Part shown: positions 23,208 through 28,934 of the stretch, piece after piece
Numbering within the stretch: position 1 is the first letter of the stretch
Layout: each line of letters begins with the position of its first letter
Source: Treponema sp. UBA4319
GTDB lineage: Bacteria; Spirochaetota; Spirochaetia; Treponematales; Treponemataceae
NCBI GenBank assembly: GCA_002393865.1
Contig: DGUD01000062.1
Coordinates: 1-28,934 of the forward strand
Direction of reading: 5' to 3'
Length of the DNA stretch: 28,934 nucleotides
Notes under the pieces: generated by a model
The model's input: only the letters and a program-made list of their open reading frames with translations
Told to the model about the DNA's origin: nothing
Databases searched by the model: none
Translations under genes and position numbers: made by a program

Positions 23208-23229
23208 CGGAGCACAAAACTGGTTCGCG
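23208..23229 (+). repeat. Dyad-symmetric intergenic element, degenerate copy D
   Basis: The left half CGGAGCACAA is intact. After two bases the right half has decayed (CTGGTTCGCG). The upstream flank CGTTTTGCGC (23194-23203) is shared with copy C. It lies 40 bases upstream of recQ. Confidence 0.5.
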
Positions 23230-23234
23230 CGGAA

Positions 23235-23281
23235 GGGTTGCATCCCCCCGCCCCTTGGGGCGAAATAAGGGGGTGCAACCC
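23235..23281. repeat. Strong two-part hairpin upstream of recQ
   Basis: GGGTTGCA-T-CCCCC (23235-23248) pairs with GGGGGTGCAACCC (23269-23281), with one bulged T. CGCCCC (23249-23254) and GGGGCG (23257-23262) form an inner stem. There is no U-tract on either side. It could be a repeat unit or a regulatory structure between recQ and the + strand transcript candidate. Confidence 0.6.
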
Positions 23282-23295
23282 TGACTGCAATACCT

Positions 23296-23540
23296 TATAA
23301 GAACATGAACTGCGAAAGCAGTGAAGCTCGGCGAAGTAACATGGTAGGCGGCAAATTCGATTGTATTGGATCGTTCAGAAGTGAATCATACCTCGCTGCT
23401 CTGCGGCGAGGTTCGTTGATTTCCGTGGCATCTCAGGGCTTCAGCATTTTTCTGTACAAGTGAAGTATTCAAAAGGAGGCAGCGGGACGTAGGAAAAAAA
23501 TAAGGAGGGTCCCTTTAGGGAGGATTCCTTGTTTTTTTCC
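23296..23540 (+). ncRNA. Candidate small transcript (ncRNA or 52-codon small ORF)
   Basis: A TATAAG box (23296-23301) without a clear -35 is followed by about 240 bases ending in a strong terminator with seven U (23532-23538). Within it are a perfect ACTGC-GAAA-GCAGT tetraloop hairpin (23309-23322) and a 9-bp stem CCTCGCTGC/GCGGCGAGG (23391-23411). A 52-codon ATG frame spans 23305-23463 (MNCESSEARRSN...IFLYK) without a ribosome-binding site or recognisable family. Whether this is an RNA gene, a small protein or only repeat debris cannot be decided by eye. Confidence 0.25.
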
Positions 23541-23600
23541 GTTACTGGGACCCGCTGCTCATTTTGAGCGCTTGAAGTACCGTTTCATGCTGAAGCCCTG
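23434..23600. repeat. 167-bp imperfect palindrome (MITE-like or giant hairpin)
   Basis: The ends are a perfect 14-bp inverted pair, CAGGGCTTCAGCAT (23434-23447) and ATGCTGAAGCCCTG (23587-23600). Inside, GTAC matches on both sides, and CAAAAGGAGGCAGCGGG (23470-23486) matches CCCGCTGCTCATTTTG (23551-23566). GGAAAAAAATAAGGA (23492-23506) matches TCCTTGTTTTTTTCC (23526-23540), and TCCC/GGGA close a TTTA loop. CGTGGC occurs both at 23424-23429 and immediately after the right end (23601-23606), a possible but offset target duplication. No coding capacity. Confidence 0.75.
23502..23538 (+). terminator. Bidirectional terminator-like core of the palindrome
   Basis: AAGGA (23502-23506) pairs with TCCTT (23526-23530), with inner TCCC/GGGA around TTTA, followed by G and seven T. 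On the minus strand the same stem is followed by A then seven T, so it could stop transcription from either side. It also insulates the downstream O-acyltransferase operon. Confidence 0.6.
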
Positions 23601-23653
23601 CGTGGCGCCCGCTTGCAAAAGCTCGTGCAAGGGTATACTATTATTGCTGCATT

Positions 23654-25156
23654 ATGGTTTTCAGTTCGCTTTCGTTCCTGTTTTTCTTTTTTCCGGCAGC
23701 GCTCGTCCTGTACTACCTGCTGCGCGGGGAGGCCAGGAATGTGTTCCTGCTGTGTATGTCGCTGCTCTTCTATGCGTGGGGGAATCCCCGCTACGTCCTG
23801 CTCATGCTGCTTTCCGTCGTGATGAACTGGATGTTCGGGCAGCTGGTCTGCGGCAGGGGGGCAAAGGGCTTTCTGCTGCTTGCCGTCGCGGCGAACCTTT
23901 CCGTGCTGTTTGCCTTCAAGTACCTTGGTTTTGCGGGGAAAATCCTCTCCGTGCTCTGCGGGCAGGGCATCCCGCTGCCGCAGCTGGTGCTGCCGGTGGG
24001 CATCTCCTTCTATACCTTTCAGGCGCTCTCCTACGTGATAGACGTGTACCGCAATCACAGCCTTGTGCAGCGGAATCTGCTGCATCTGGGGCTGTACATC
24101 GCGTTTTTTCCCCAGCTCATCGCCGGGCCGATTGTGCGCTATGCGGACATCGCCCCCCAGATTGCCTGCCGCAGCCACAGCCTTGATAAAACTGTCTCCG
24201 GGGCGGAGCGTTTTGTCGTGGGGCTCGCAAAGAAGGTGTTGCTGGCGAACGTGCTCGCTTCCGGCGTGGACAGCATCTACGCGCTGCCGCTGGAATCATA
24301 CCGCTGGCAGGCCGCATGGCTTGCCGCCGTCGCCTATGCGCTGCAGATTTACTATGATTTCTCCGGTTACTCGGATATGGCAATCGGGCTGGGGCGCATG
24401 TTCGGTTTTACATTCAGCGAGAACTTTGACTATCCCTATGCCGCCTCCAGCGTAAAGGAATTCTGGCGGCGCTGGCATATCTCGCTCTCCTCGTGGTTCC
24501 GCGACTACCTGTACATTCCGCTGGGCGGGAACCGCAGGGGAAAGCTCCGTACGGTCATCAACAAATACATCGTGTTCTTTTTGACCGGGCTGTGGCACGG
24601 CGCCGCGTTCAATTTTATCGTCTGGGGCATGGGTCACGGAACCCTGCTCATGGCGGAAAGCCTTGCCGCCGGGCTCAGGGGCGGCAGGAAGGCTGCGGAC
24701 GGGGGCGCCGGGCGGCGTGAGGCATCCGCGGCCGTTGTGCCGGAATCGCGCGGCTCTGCGGCACAACGGCTTGCCCGCCTGCTGCGGGGCAGTGCCGCCC
24801 GGCTGTATACGCTTGGCTCCGTCTGCCTGCTCTGGGTTTTTTTCCGCACGGGCACAAAGACCGGGCTTACAATTATCCTGAAGATGTTCGGCATTGATGC
24901 CGGATGCGCATATCCGGCGCAGAATTCCCCGCGCCTGCTGCTCATCTGCGACGCGCGCTTCTGCCTGGTGCTCGCGCTTTCCGTGCTCTTTGCTTTTCCG
25001 TGGTGGCGCAGGCTGCCTGTGCTCCGGCGCGATGGCGGTGCTGCCAGTCCCGCCTGCGATGTGCTCCGCTATGCCGCGCTGCTTGTGCTCTTTGTGCTGT
25101 GCGCCGCGAGCCTTGCGGGCGGCTCGTACAATCCATTCATTTACTTTAGGTTCTGA
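23654..25156 (+). CDS. MBOAT-family O-acyltransferase (AlgI-like)
   Basis: This 500-residue polytopic inner-membrane protein belongs to the membrane-bound O-acyltransferase family, AlgI/DltB branch. Signature segments are LPVGISFYTFQALSYVIDVYR (114-133), DFSGYSDMAIGLGRMFGF (235-252), WRRWHISLSSWFRDYLYIPLGG (271-292) and the catalytic-His motif GLWHGAAFNFIVWG (312-325, His315). AlgI-type proteins pass acyl groups, usually acetyl, across the membrane to polysaccharides. A Gly/Ala/Arg-rich cytoplasmic insertion (about 335-375) precedes the last spans. ATG 23654 has no Shine-Dalgarno. A TATACT box lies 14 bases upstream (23634-23639), giving a very short leader. It probably starts an operon with the next two genes. 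Confidence 0.88.
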   Translation: MVFSSLSFLFFFFPAALVLYYLLRGEARNVFLLCMSLLFYAWGNPRYVLLMLLSVVMNWMFGQLVCGRGAKGFLLLAVAANLSVLFAFKYLGFAGKILSVLCGQGIPLPQLVLPVGISFYTFQALSYVIDVYRNHSLVQRNLLHLGLYIAFFPQLIAGPIVRYADIAPQIACRSHSLDKTVSGAERFVVGLAKKVLLANVLASGVDSIYALPLESYRWQAAWLAAVAYALQIYYDFSGYSDMAIGLGRMFGFTFSENFDYPYAASSVKEFWRRWHISLSSWFRDYLYIPLGGNRRGKLRTVINKYIVFFLTGLWHGAAFNFIVWGMGHGTLLMAESLAAGLRGGRKAADGGAGRREASAAVVPESRGSAAQRLARLLRGSAARLYTLGSVCLLWVFFRTGTKTGLTIILKMFGIDAGCAYPAQNSPRLLLICDARFCLVLALSVLFAFPWWRRLPVLRRDGGAASPACDVLRYAALLVLFVLCAASLAGGSYNPFIYFRF

Positions 25157-25159
25157 CGT

Positions 25160-26260
25160 ATGGAAAGCAAGCGTATTATCCGGATCGTATTCTTATGTGT
25201 GCTCCTGTGTTTTTTGCTGCTGCCCGCGCTGCTCTTTGACTGGCGCGGCGCTGAGTCCGCCGGTGAGAAACGCCTGCTCGCGCCGCCGCCCAGCCTGCTG
25301 TCCGGCACGGCGCCGAACCCGGCCTTCTTTGACGAGGCGGACGCGTACATTGCCGACCGCTTTGGCCTGCGTTCCCCGCTGCGCGCGCTGCACAGCACGA
25401 TTGACTTCGGGCTTCTGCATTCGAGCTTTGCGGACAGGATGGTGCTGATGGGCAAGGACGGCTGGCTGTTCTACATCGACGTGCGCGGCGGTGACGACGA
25501 CAACCTCCGGAATTTCCTGAAGGAGGATTTGCTTTCTGACGGGCAGCTGGAGCGCGGCATCGCGCTGCTGCAGAGCCGCCGCGACTGGTGCCGCGCCCAC
25601 GGCATGGAATTCCTTGTGCTCATCTGTCCTAACAAGCATAATGTCTACGAGGAATTCTACCCGCTCCGGCAGCCGGAGGGAATGCGCAGGGGAGAGCAGT
25701 TCGCATCCGCGCTCAGTTCCGCGGGTATTCCCTTTGTGTACCCGCTGGAGGAGCTGCGTGCGCGCAAGCAGGCATACGGCGTGCCCCTGTATTACAAAAC
25801 CGATTCCCACTGGAACGTGCTCGGCGCCATGACGGAGGCGGAGCTCATGCGGGAGCAGCTGTGCGCCTTGTTCCCCGGCACCGATTTCCCTGCGCCGCGC
25901 CATACACATTCCTTCTCGCAGGTGCGCGGGCACGGCGACCTTGTGTCTCTGCTGGGACTCCCGGTCTACGGCAGCGATTATGCGGTGAACGTCAGCGCCG
26001 TGCCGGATGCTGGCGGGGCTGATGGCGGCGCGGAAAAGCTTCCGCGCGCGATGCTCTTCGGCGATTCATTCAGCGAGGCGCTGCAGCCGTTCCTTGCAGA
26101 GCAGTTCGATTCCGTGGAATTCCGCTTTAAGCGCATCACGCCGGACTGCAAGCAGGACATCCTGCAGGTGCGTCCCGACATCGTGATATGGGAATGGGTG
26201 GAGCGCAAGACCGCTGACATCATCAAGGATGTTCCTGAGGATTTTTCCGATGAAGGCTAG
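25160..26260 (+). CDS. AlgJ/AlgX-like SGNH-fold O-acetyltransferase partner
   Basis: This 366-residue protein with an N-terminal signal anchor (about residues 7-26) faces the periplasm. It has the AlgX/AlgJ-type acetyltransferase features: the WLFY segment (GKDGWLFYIDVRGG, 98-111), LVLICPNKHNVYEEFYP (152-168), the catalytic Asp-His pair in KTDSHWNVLGA (213-223) and the nucleophile Ser in FGDSFSEAL (300-308). These proteins accept the acyl group from the AlgI-type partner and place it on glycan. It starts three bases after the AlgI-like stop, so the two form a two-component O-acylation system. No polysaccharide synthase is in view, so the acceptor glycan is unknown. Confidence 0.85.
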   Translation: MESKRIIRIVFLCVLLCFLLLPALLFDWRGAESAGEKRLLAPPPSLLSGTAPNPAFFDEADAYIADRFGLRSPLRALHSTIDFGLLHSSFADRMVLMGKDGWLFYIDVRGGDDDNLRNFLKEDLLSDGQLERGIALLQSRRDWCRAHGMEFLVLICPNKHNVYEEFYPLRQPEGMRRGEQFASALSSAGIPFVYPLEELRARKQAYGVPLYYKTDSHWNVLGAMTEAELMREQLCALFPGTDFPAPRHTHSFSQVRGHGDLVSLLGLPVYGSDYAVNVSAVPDAGGADGGAEKLPRAMLFGDSFSEALQPFLAEQFDSVEFRFKRITPDCKQDILQVRPDIVIWEWVERKTADIIKDVPEDFSDEG

Positions 26261-26283
26261 GCTGCGCTGTGCCATGCAAACCG

Positions 26284-26299
26284 CGGGGAACAGTCCCCG
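26284..26299 (+). repeat. Hairpin just upstream of the lyase ribosome-binding site
   Basis: CGGGGA (26284-26289) pairs with TCCCCG (26294-26299) around ACAG. It ends two bases before the AGAGGA region that serves ATG 26313. It may tune translation or mRNA processing between the acyltransferase pair and the lyase. Confidence 0.45.
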
Positions 26300-26312
26300 A
26301 AGAGAGGAATAT

Positions 26313-27890
26313 ATGAAGACTATTCTTGTGAATGGAGAGAAGCTTGGTATCGATGATGTCTGCGCCGTCGCATACAGCGGCGCTCCCGTAAAGCTCAGCG
26401 ACGACGCGGGCTTCCTTGAGACGCTGCGGAAATCCCGCGCATTCCTGATGGACTATATAGCGAAGGGCTTCCCCACCTATGGGGTCACGACGGGATTCGG
26501 CGATTCCTGCGCGAACCAGATAAGCCCGGAGAAGGCCGCCGCCCTGCAGCACAGCATCGTGACCTACCACGGCATCGGTATGGGGCAGCCGTTCAGCCGG
26601 GAGATTTGCCGCGCCGTCGTCCTGTGCCGCCTGAATTCAAATGTCAAGGGCGGCCATTCCGCCATCCGCGTGGAGCTTGCCCGCATGATGGAGACCCTGC
26701 TGAACAAGGACATCATCCCCGTTATCCCGCAGCTCGGCTCCGTGGGCGCTTCCGGCGACCTGACGCCGCTTTCCTACCTTGGCGCGGTTATGTTCGGCGA
26801 GCGCAGCGTATACTACAAGGGCGCCGTCGTTCCGACCGCAGAGGCGTTCCGGGCGGAGGGCATCTCGCCGCTGCCGCTTGAGGCAAAGGAAGGGCTTGCC
26901 ATCATGAACGGCACGTCCGTGATGACGGCGGTCGCCAGCCTTGCATGGAAAAAGGCGCGGCGCCTTGCGGACATCTCCGACTTCCTGACCGCCGCCACCT
27001 CCGAGATTGTGCGCGGCAAGGAGGTTCCCTTCCGCGCAAAAGTCAGCGCCATCAAAAATCATCCCGGCCAGATGGAGAGCGCCGCCTACATCTACAAGAT
27101 TGTCAAGGATTCGCGCCGCGTCTACAAGTACGAGGAATTCCTTAAGGAGATGGGCGCGCTGAGCGGCAAAGGCTACGAAAAGCGCGACCGCAAGATTCAG
27201 GACCGCTATTCCATCCGCTGCGCCCCCCAAATTAACGGCGTCCTGCGCGACACGCTGCACGTGGCGCACGACTGGATAGAGCAGGAGCTGAATTCCGCCA
27301 ATGACAACCCGCTCGTCGATATCGAGAGCGGCAGCCTCTTTAACACGGGGAACTTCTACGGCGGCCACATCTGCGCGGCATGCGATTACCTGCGCGTCGC
27401 GCTCGCGAACATCTCCGACCTTGCGGACAAGCAGGCGGAGCTTATCATCGACGGAAAATTCAACGGACTCACGGAGAACCTGATTCCCTATACGGACGAC
27501 GACGACCCGCAGGCAGGACTCCGCTTTGGCTTTAAGGCTGCGCAGATTACAATCTCTGCCATCCGCGGGGAAGTGCAGAGCTATGCCGCCCCGGTGAGCA
27601 TCACCTCAAGCCCCACGGAGGCGCTGAACCAGGACAAAGTTTCTATGGGAACGATTTCAGCCCGCAAGCTGGACGAGCAGATTGGCCTTATATACCAGCA
27701 GCTCGCCGTGCATCTGCTTGCCGTCTGCCAGGCGATGGATCTGGCCGGGCTGCGGGACTTCAGCCCCTTCTCCCGCACGGTGCATGAGCACGTGCGCCGC
27801 ATCTCCGCATTCGTGCAGGATGACCGCGCCCTTGATTCTGAGGCGGCGCAGCTTGCCCTTTGGCTGCAGCAGACAGAGCTTTTCGCGTAG
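26313..27890 (+). CDS. MIO-dependent aromatic/histidine ammonia-lyase family protein
   Basis: This 525-residue enzyme of the HAL/PAL/TAL family has the Ala-Ser-Gly triad that cyclises to the MIO electrophile at 146-148 (GSVGASGDLTPLSYLG). The catalytic Tyr56 lies in PTYGVTTGFG, and the NGTSVM segment is present. It should remove ammonia from histidine or an aromatic amino acid. Several active-site segments differ from standard HutH: Tyr85-His86 where histidine lyases have Ser-His, TGNFYGG instead of GGNFHG, and NQDKVSMG where HutH has QEDHVSMG and plant-type Phe lyases have NQDVNSLG. Substrate is therefore uncertain and hutH is not assigned. ATG 26313 has AGAGGA. It follows the AlgX-like gene by 52 bases. 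No hutU, hutI or CoA ligase is nearby. Confidence 0.85.
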   Translation: MKTILVNGEKLGIDDVCAVAYSGAPVKLSDDAGFLETLRKSRAFLMDYIAKGFPTYGVTTGFGDSCANQISPEKAAALQHSIVTYHGIGMGQPFSREICRAVVLCRLNSNVKGGHSAIRVELARMMETLLNKDIIPVIPQLGSVGASGDLTPLSYLGAVMFGERSVYYKGAVVPTAEAFRAEGISPLPLEAKEGLAIMNGTSVMTAVASLAWKKARRLADISDFLTAATSEIVRGKEVPFRAKVSAIKNHPGQMESAAYIYKIVKDSRRVYKYEEFLKEMGALSGKGYEKRDRKIQDRYSIRCAPQINGVLRDTLHVAHDWIEQELNSANDNPLVDIESGSLFNTGNFYGGHICAACDYLRVALANISDLADKQAELIIDGKFNGLTENLIPYTDDDDPQAGLRFGFKAAQITISAIRGEVQSYAAPVSITSSPTEALNQDKVSMGTISARKLDEQIGLIYQQLAVHLLAVCQAMDLAGLRDFSPFSRTVHEHVRRISAFVQDDRALDSEAAQLALWLQQTELFA

Positions 27891-27965
27891 CCGGGGAACG
27901 GCCGCGCATTGCGGCTCCGGCGGGCAGCACCGTGCCGTTTGCCGCACTCGCATGCAGTTTGGCGC

Positions 27966-27990
27966 GGGGCGTCTGGGGACTCTACGCCCC
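27966..27990 (+). repeat. Hairpin(s) between the lyase and the regulator gene
   Basis: GGGGCGT (27966-27972) pairs with ACGCCCC (27984-27990). An alternative overlapping dyad, TCTAC-GCCCC-GTAGA (27981-27995), abuts the -35 of the next promoter. It could end the lyase operon (no U-tract) or serve as an operator for autoregulation. Confidence 0.4.
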
Positions 27991-27995
27991 GTAGA

Positions 27996-28024
27996 TTTAC
28001 TTCCCGTTTCGAATCGCGTATACT
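27996..28024 (+). promoter_or_regulatory. Promoter predicted to give a leaderless mRNA (regulator)
   Basis: TTTACT (27996-28001), a 17-base spacer, TATACT (28019-28024), six bases, then ATG 28031. There is no Shine-Dalgarno sequence, and the predicted transcription start falls on the start codon. Confidence 0.6.
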
Positions 28025-28030
28025 TGCGCT

Positions 28031-28639
28031 ATGAACGCTGAAAAGACGGGAAATCTGATTCTGGAATTGAGGACGCGGCAGGGGCTGACGCAGAAAGAGC
28101 TTGCCGAAAGGCTGCACGTGAGCGACAAGACCGTCTGCAAGTGGGAGACGGGGCGCGGCTGCCCCGACATCACGGTTCTGAGCGGACTTTCCAATGCCCT
28201 TGGGGTTGACATTCCGAGCATACTTTCAGGCGAGCTGCCCCGTAAAAACTTTTGCGGCGGCAACCTGCGGAACCTGACCTTCTTCAGGTGCGAAAGCTGC
28301 GGGAATCTGATTGCCTCGACGAGCATGGTCGAGCTGAGCTGCTGCGGAAGACGGCTTGGGGGAATCTCGCTCCGCGGGAATGAGGCCCAGCTGCGCCCGC
28401 TGCGGGCTTCGCTTATCGAGGCGGACGACTCGTTCTATATCACGATGGAGCATGCCATGGAAAAGGCCGACTTCATCGCGGCTGCCTTTGCGGTCTATTA
28501 TGACCGCATCATCACCATGCCGCTCTATCCGGAGCAGGAGCCGTCCTTTACGCTCAGCCAGCTTGCCGGCTGTTCCCTGTATGCGCTGGACAATCATCAT
28601 GAGCTTTATATCATACGAATAAGAGAGGTTGGAACATGA
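28031..28639 (+). CDS. XRE-family regulator fused to a desulforedoxin/superoxide-reductase-like domain
   Basis: This 202-residue protein has an N-terminal helix-turn-helix of the HTH_3 type (about 8-62: LTQKELAERLHVSDKTVCKWETGRGCPD). A short metal-binding domain follows with Cys87-x-x-Cys90 (FFRCESCGN) and the Cys104-Cys105 pair (LSCCG), the four-Cys pattern of desulforedoxin. The rest (about 125-197), including EHAMEKADFIAA, resembles a superoxide-reductase-like fold. The metal site could sense redox state or metals and control DNA binding. Its stop overlaps the next ATG (ATGA, 28636-28639), so it is coupled to a flavin reductase. The SOR part lacks a clear canonical Cys-x-x-His ligand pair, so enzymatic activity is doubtful. 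Confidence 0.82.
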   Translation: MNAEKTGNLILELRTRQGLTQKELAERLHVSDKTVCKWETGRGCPDITVLSGLSNALGVDIPSILSGELPRKNFCGGNLRNLTFFRCESCGNLIASTSMVELSCCGRRLGGISLRGNEAQLRPLRASLIEADDSFYITMEHAMEKADFIAAAFAVYYDRIITMPLYPEQEPSFTLSQLAGCSLYALDNHHELYIIRIREVGT

Positions 28640-28934
28640 ATGTTCTGGTTCTGAACGGAAGCCCGAAAAAGAAGAGCGACACGATGGTTCTGACGGATGC
28701 ATTTCTGCGCGGAATGCAGGCGGCGGCTGTTCCGGGCGCGGGGGCAGCAGCTGTGTCTCCCGTCCACGTGGAAATCGTCAACGTTATTGAAAAGCAGGTG
28801 AAGCCGTGCCGGGGCTGCTTTGGCTGCTGGAAAACAGGCACGGGAAACTGCGTCCTGCAGGATGACCAGAACGACATCCTTGCGGGCTACCGGAACGCGG
28901 ACGTGGTTGTCTGGAGCTTTCCCCTGTACTGCTA
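28636..28934 (+). CDS. Flavodoxin-fold NAD(P)H-dependent oxidoreductase / iron-sulfur flavoprotein-like (3' end outside window)
   Basis: The first 99 codons are visible. The N-terminus MNVLVLNGSPKKKSDT is the FMN-phosphate loop of NADPH-dependent FMN reductase/flavodoxin-2 proteins. The segment CRGCFGCWKTGTGNC (about 60-74) is a Cys cluster typical of the iron-sulfur flavoprotein group. SFPLYC near the end is the flavin-contacting loop. ATG 28636 has GAGAGG upstream and overlaps the stop of the regulator gene. The pairing suggests that the reductase is controlled by, or supplies electrons related to, the redox-type regulator. The C-terminal half is missing, so the exact subfamily is open. Confidence 0.82.
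   Translation, partial: MNVLVLNGSPKKKSDTMVLTDAFLRGMQAAAVPGAGAAAVSPVHVEIVNVIEKQVKPCRGCFGCWKTGTGNCVLQDDQNDILAGYRNADVVVWSFPLYC

Noticed and set aside
23169..23243. N-terminal extension of the RecQ-like helicase to 23243
   Set aside because: It would run through dyad copy D. The extension is basic, has no RecQ similarity and no better ribosome-binding site.
1..28934. tRNA/rRNA genes, CRISPR arrays, insertion sequences, prophage or toxin-antitoxin genes
   Set aside because: None was found on reading both strands. The only mobile-element-like signals are the palindromes and dispersed repeats reported above.

Overview
The window is GC-rich bacterial chromosome that reads best as a spirochaete, most likely a Treponema. 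No 16S or other marker is present. The assignment rests on the general look of the Mur, OmpA-like and chemotaxis proteins, on a MurE whose diamino-acid motif is not the diaminopimelate type (treponemal peptidoglycan uses L-ornithine), and on the two-membrane lipoprotein/OmpA repertoire. It is an inference. No tRNA, rRNA, CRISPR array, transposase or phage gene was seen.

Layout. 1-3459 (+): the end of potA followed by potB, potC and potD, a polyamine ABC importer with overlapping or close genes. 3460-5750 (+): a structured 494-bp leader region with an isolated strong promoter, then a PAS-like/GGDEF/EAL cyclic-di-GMP protein. 5766-7621: divergent genes for a membrane-anchored Holliday-junction-resolvase-like nuclease (-) and an OmpA-domain envelope protein (+). 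7721-12913: divergent genes for a beta-helix surface lipoprotein (-) and a large hybrid histidine kinase with two periplasmic ligand-binding modules (+). 12954-17538 (-): murE-ddl-murD. 17958-19396 (-): hisH-hisF. 19565-20697 (+): a DUF2087 protein and a HAD hydrolase. 20709-21430: a truncated chemotaxis-receptor remnant and an AT-rich island with a nested inverted repeat. 21431-23168: a small membrane protein and a RecQ-type helicase, convergent and overlapping. 23169-23653: a gene-poor stretch packed with inverted repeats. 23654-27890 (+): an AlgI-type O-acyltransferase, an AlgJ/AlgX-like SGNH partner and an MIO-type aromatic/histidine ammonia-lyase, apparently one operon. 28031-28934 (+): an XRE regulator fused to a desulforedoxin-like domain, overlapping a flavodoxin-fold reductase cut by the window end.

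Three signals stand out beyond the genes. (1) Five transcription-unit-leading genes (starts at 6200-, 9184-, 9392+, 19396-, 28031+) lack a Shine-Dalgarno sequence and have a sigma-70-like promoter whose -10 box ends only 6-8 bases before the ATG, which predicts leaderless mRNAs. Genes inside operons here mostly have clear ribosome-binding sites. (2) A dyad-symmetric element, CGGARCACAA - 2 bases - TTGATTTCCG, occurs in intergenic DNA at 3558, 9298 and 19442 (inverted), with degenerate copies at 23208 and 23416. At three places it lies shortly upstream of a predicted promoter. (3) A 167-bp imperfect palindrome at 23434-23600 with perfect 14-bp ends contains a bidirectional terminator-like core and overlaps a possible small transcript.

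The MIO lyase, whose active-site residues are not those of a standard histidine lyase, sits beside a glycan O-acylation pair. That is the most unusual gene association in the window.
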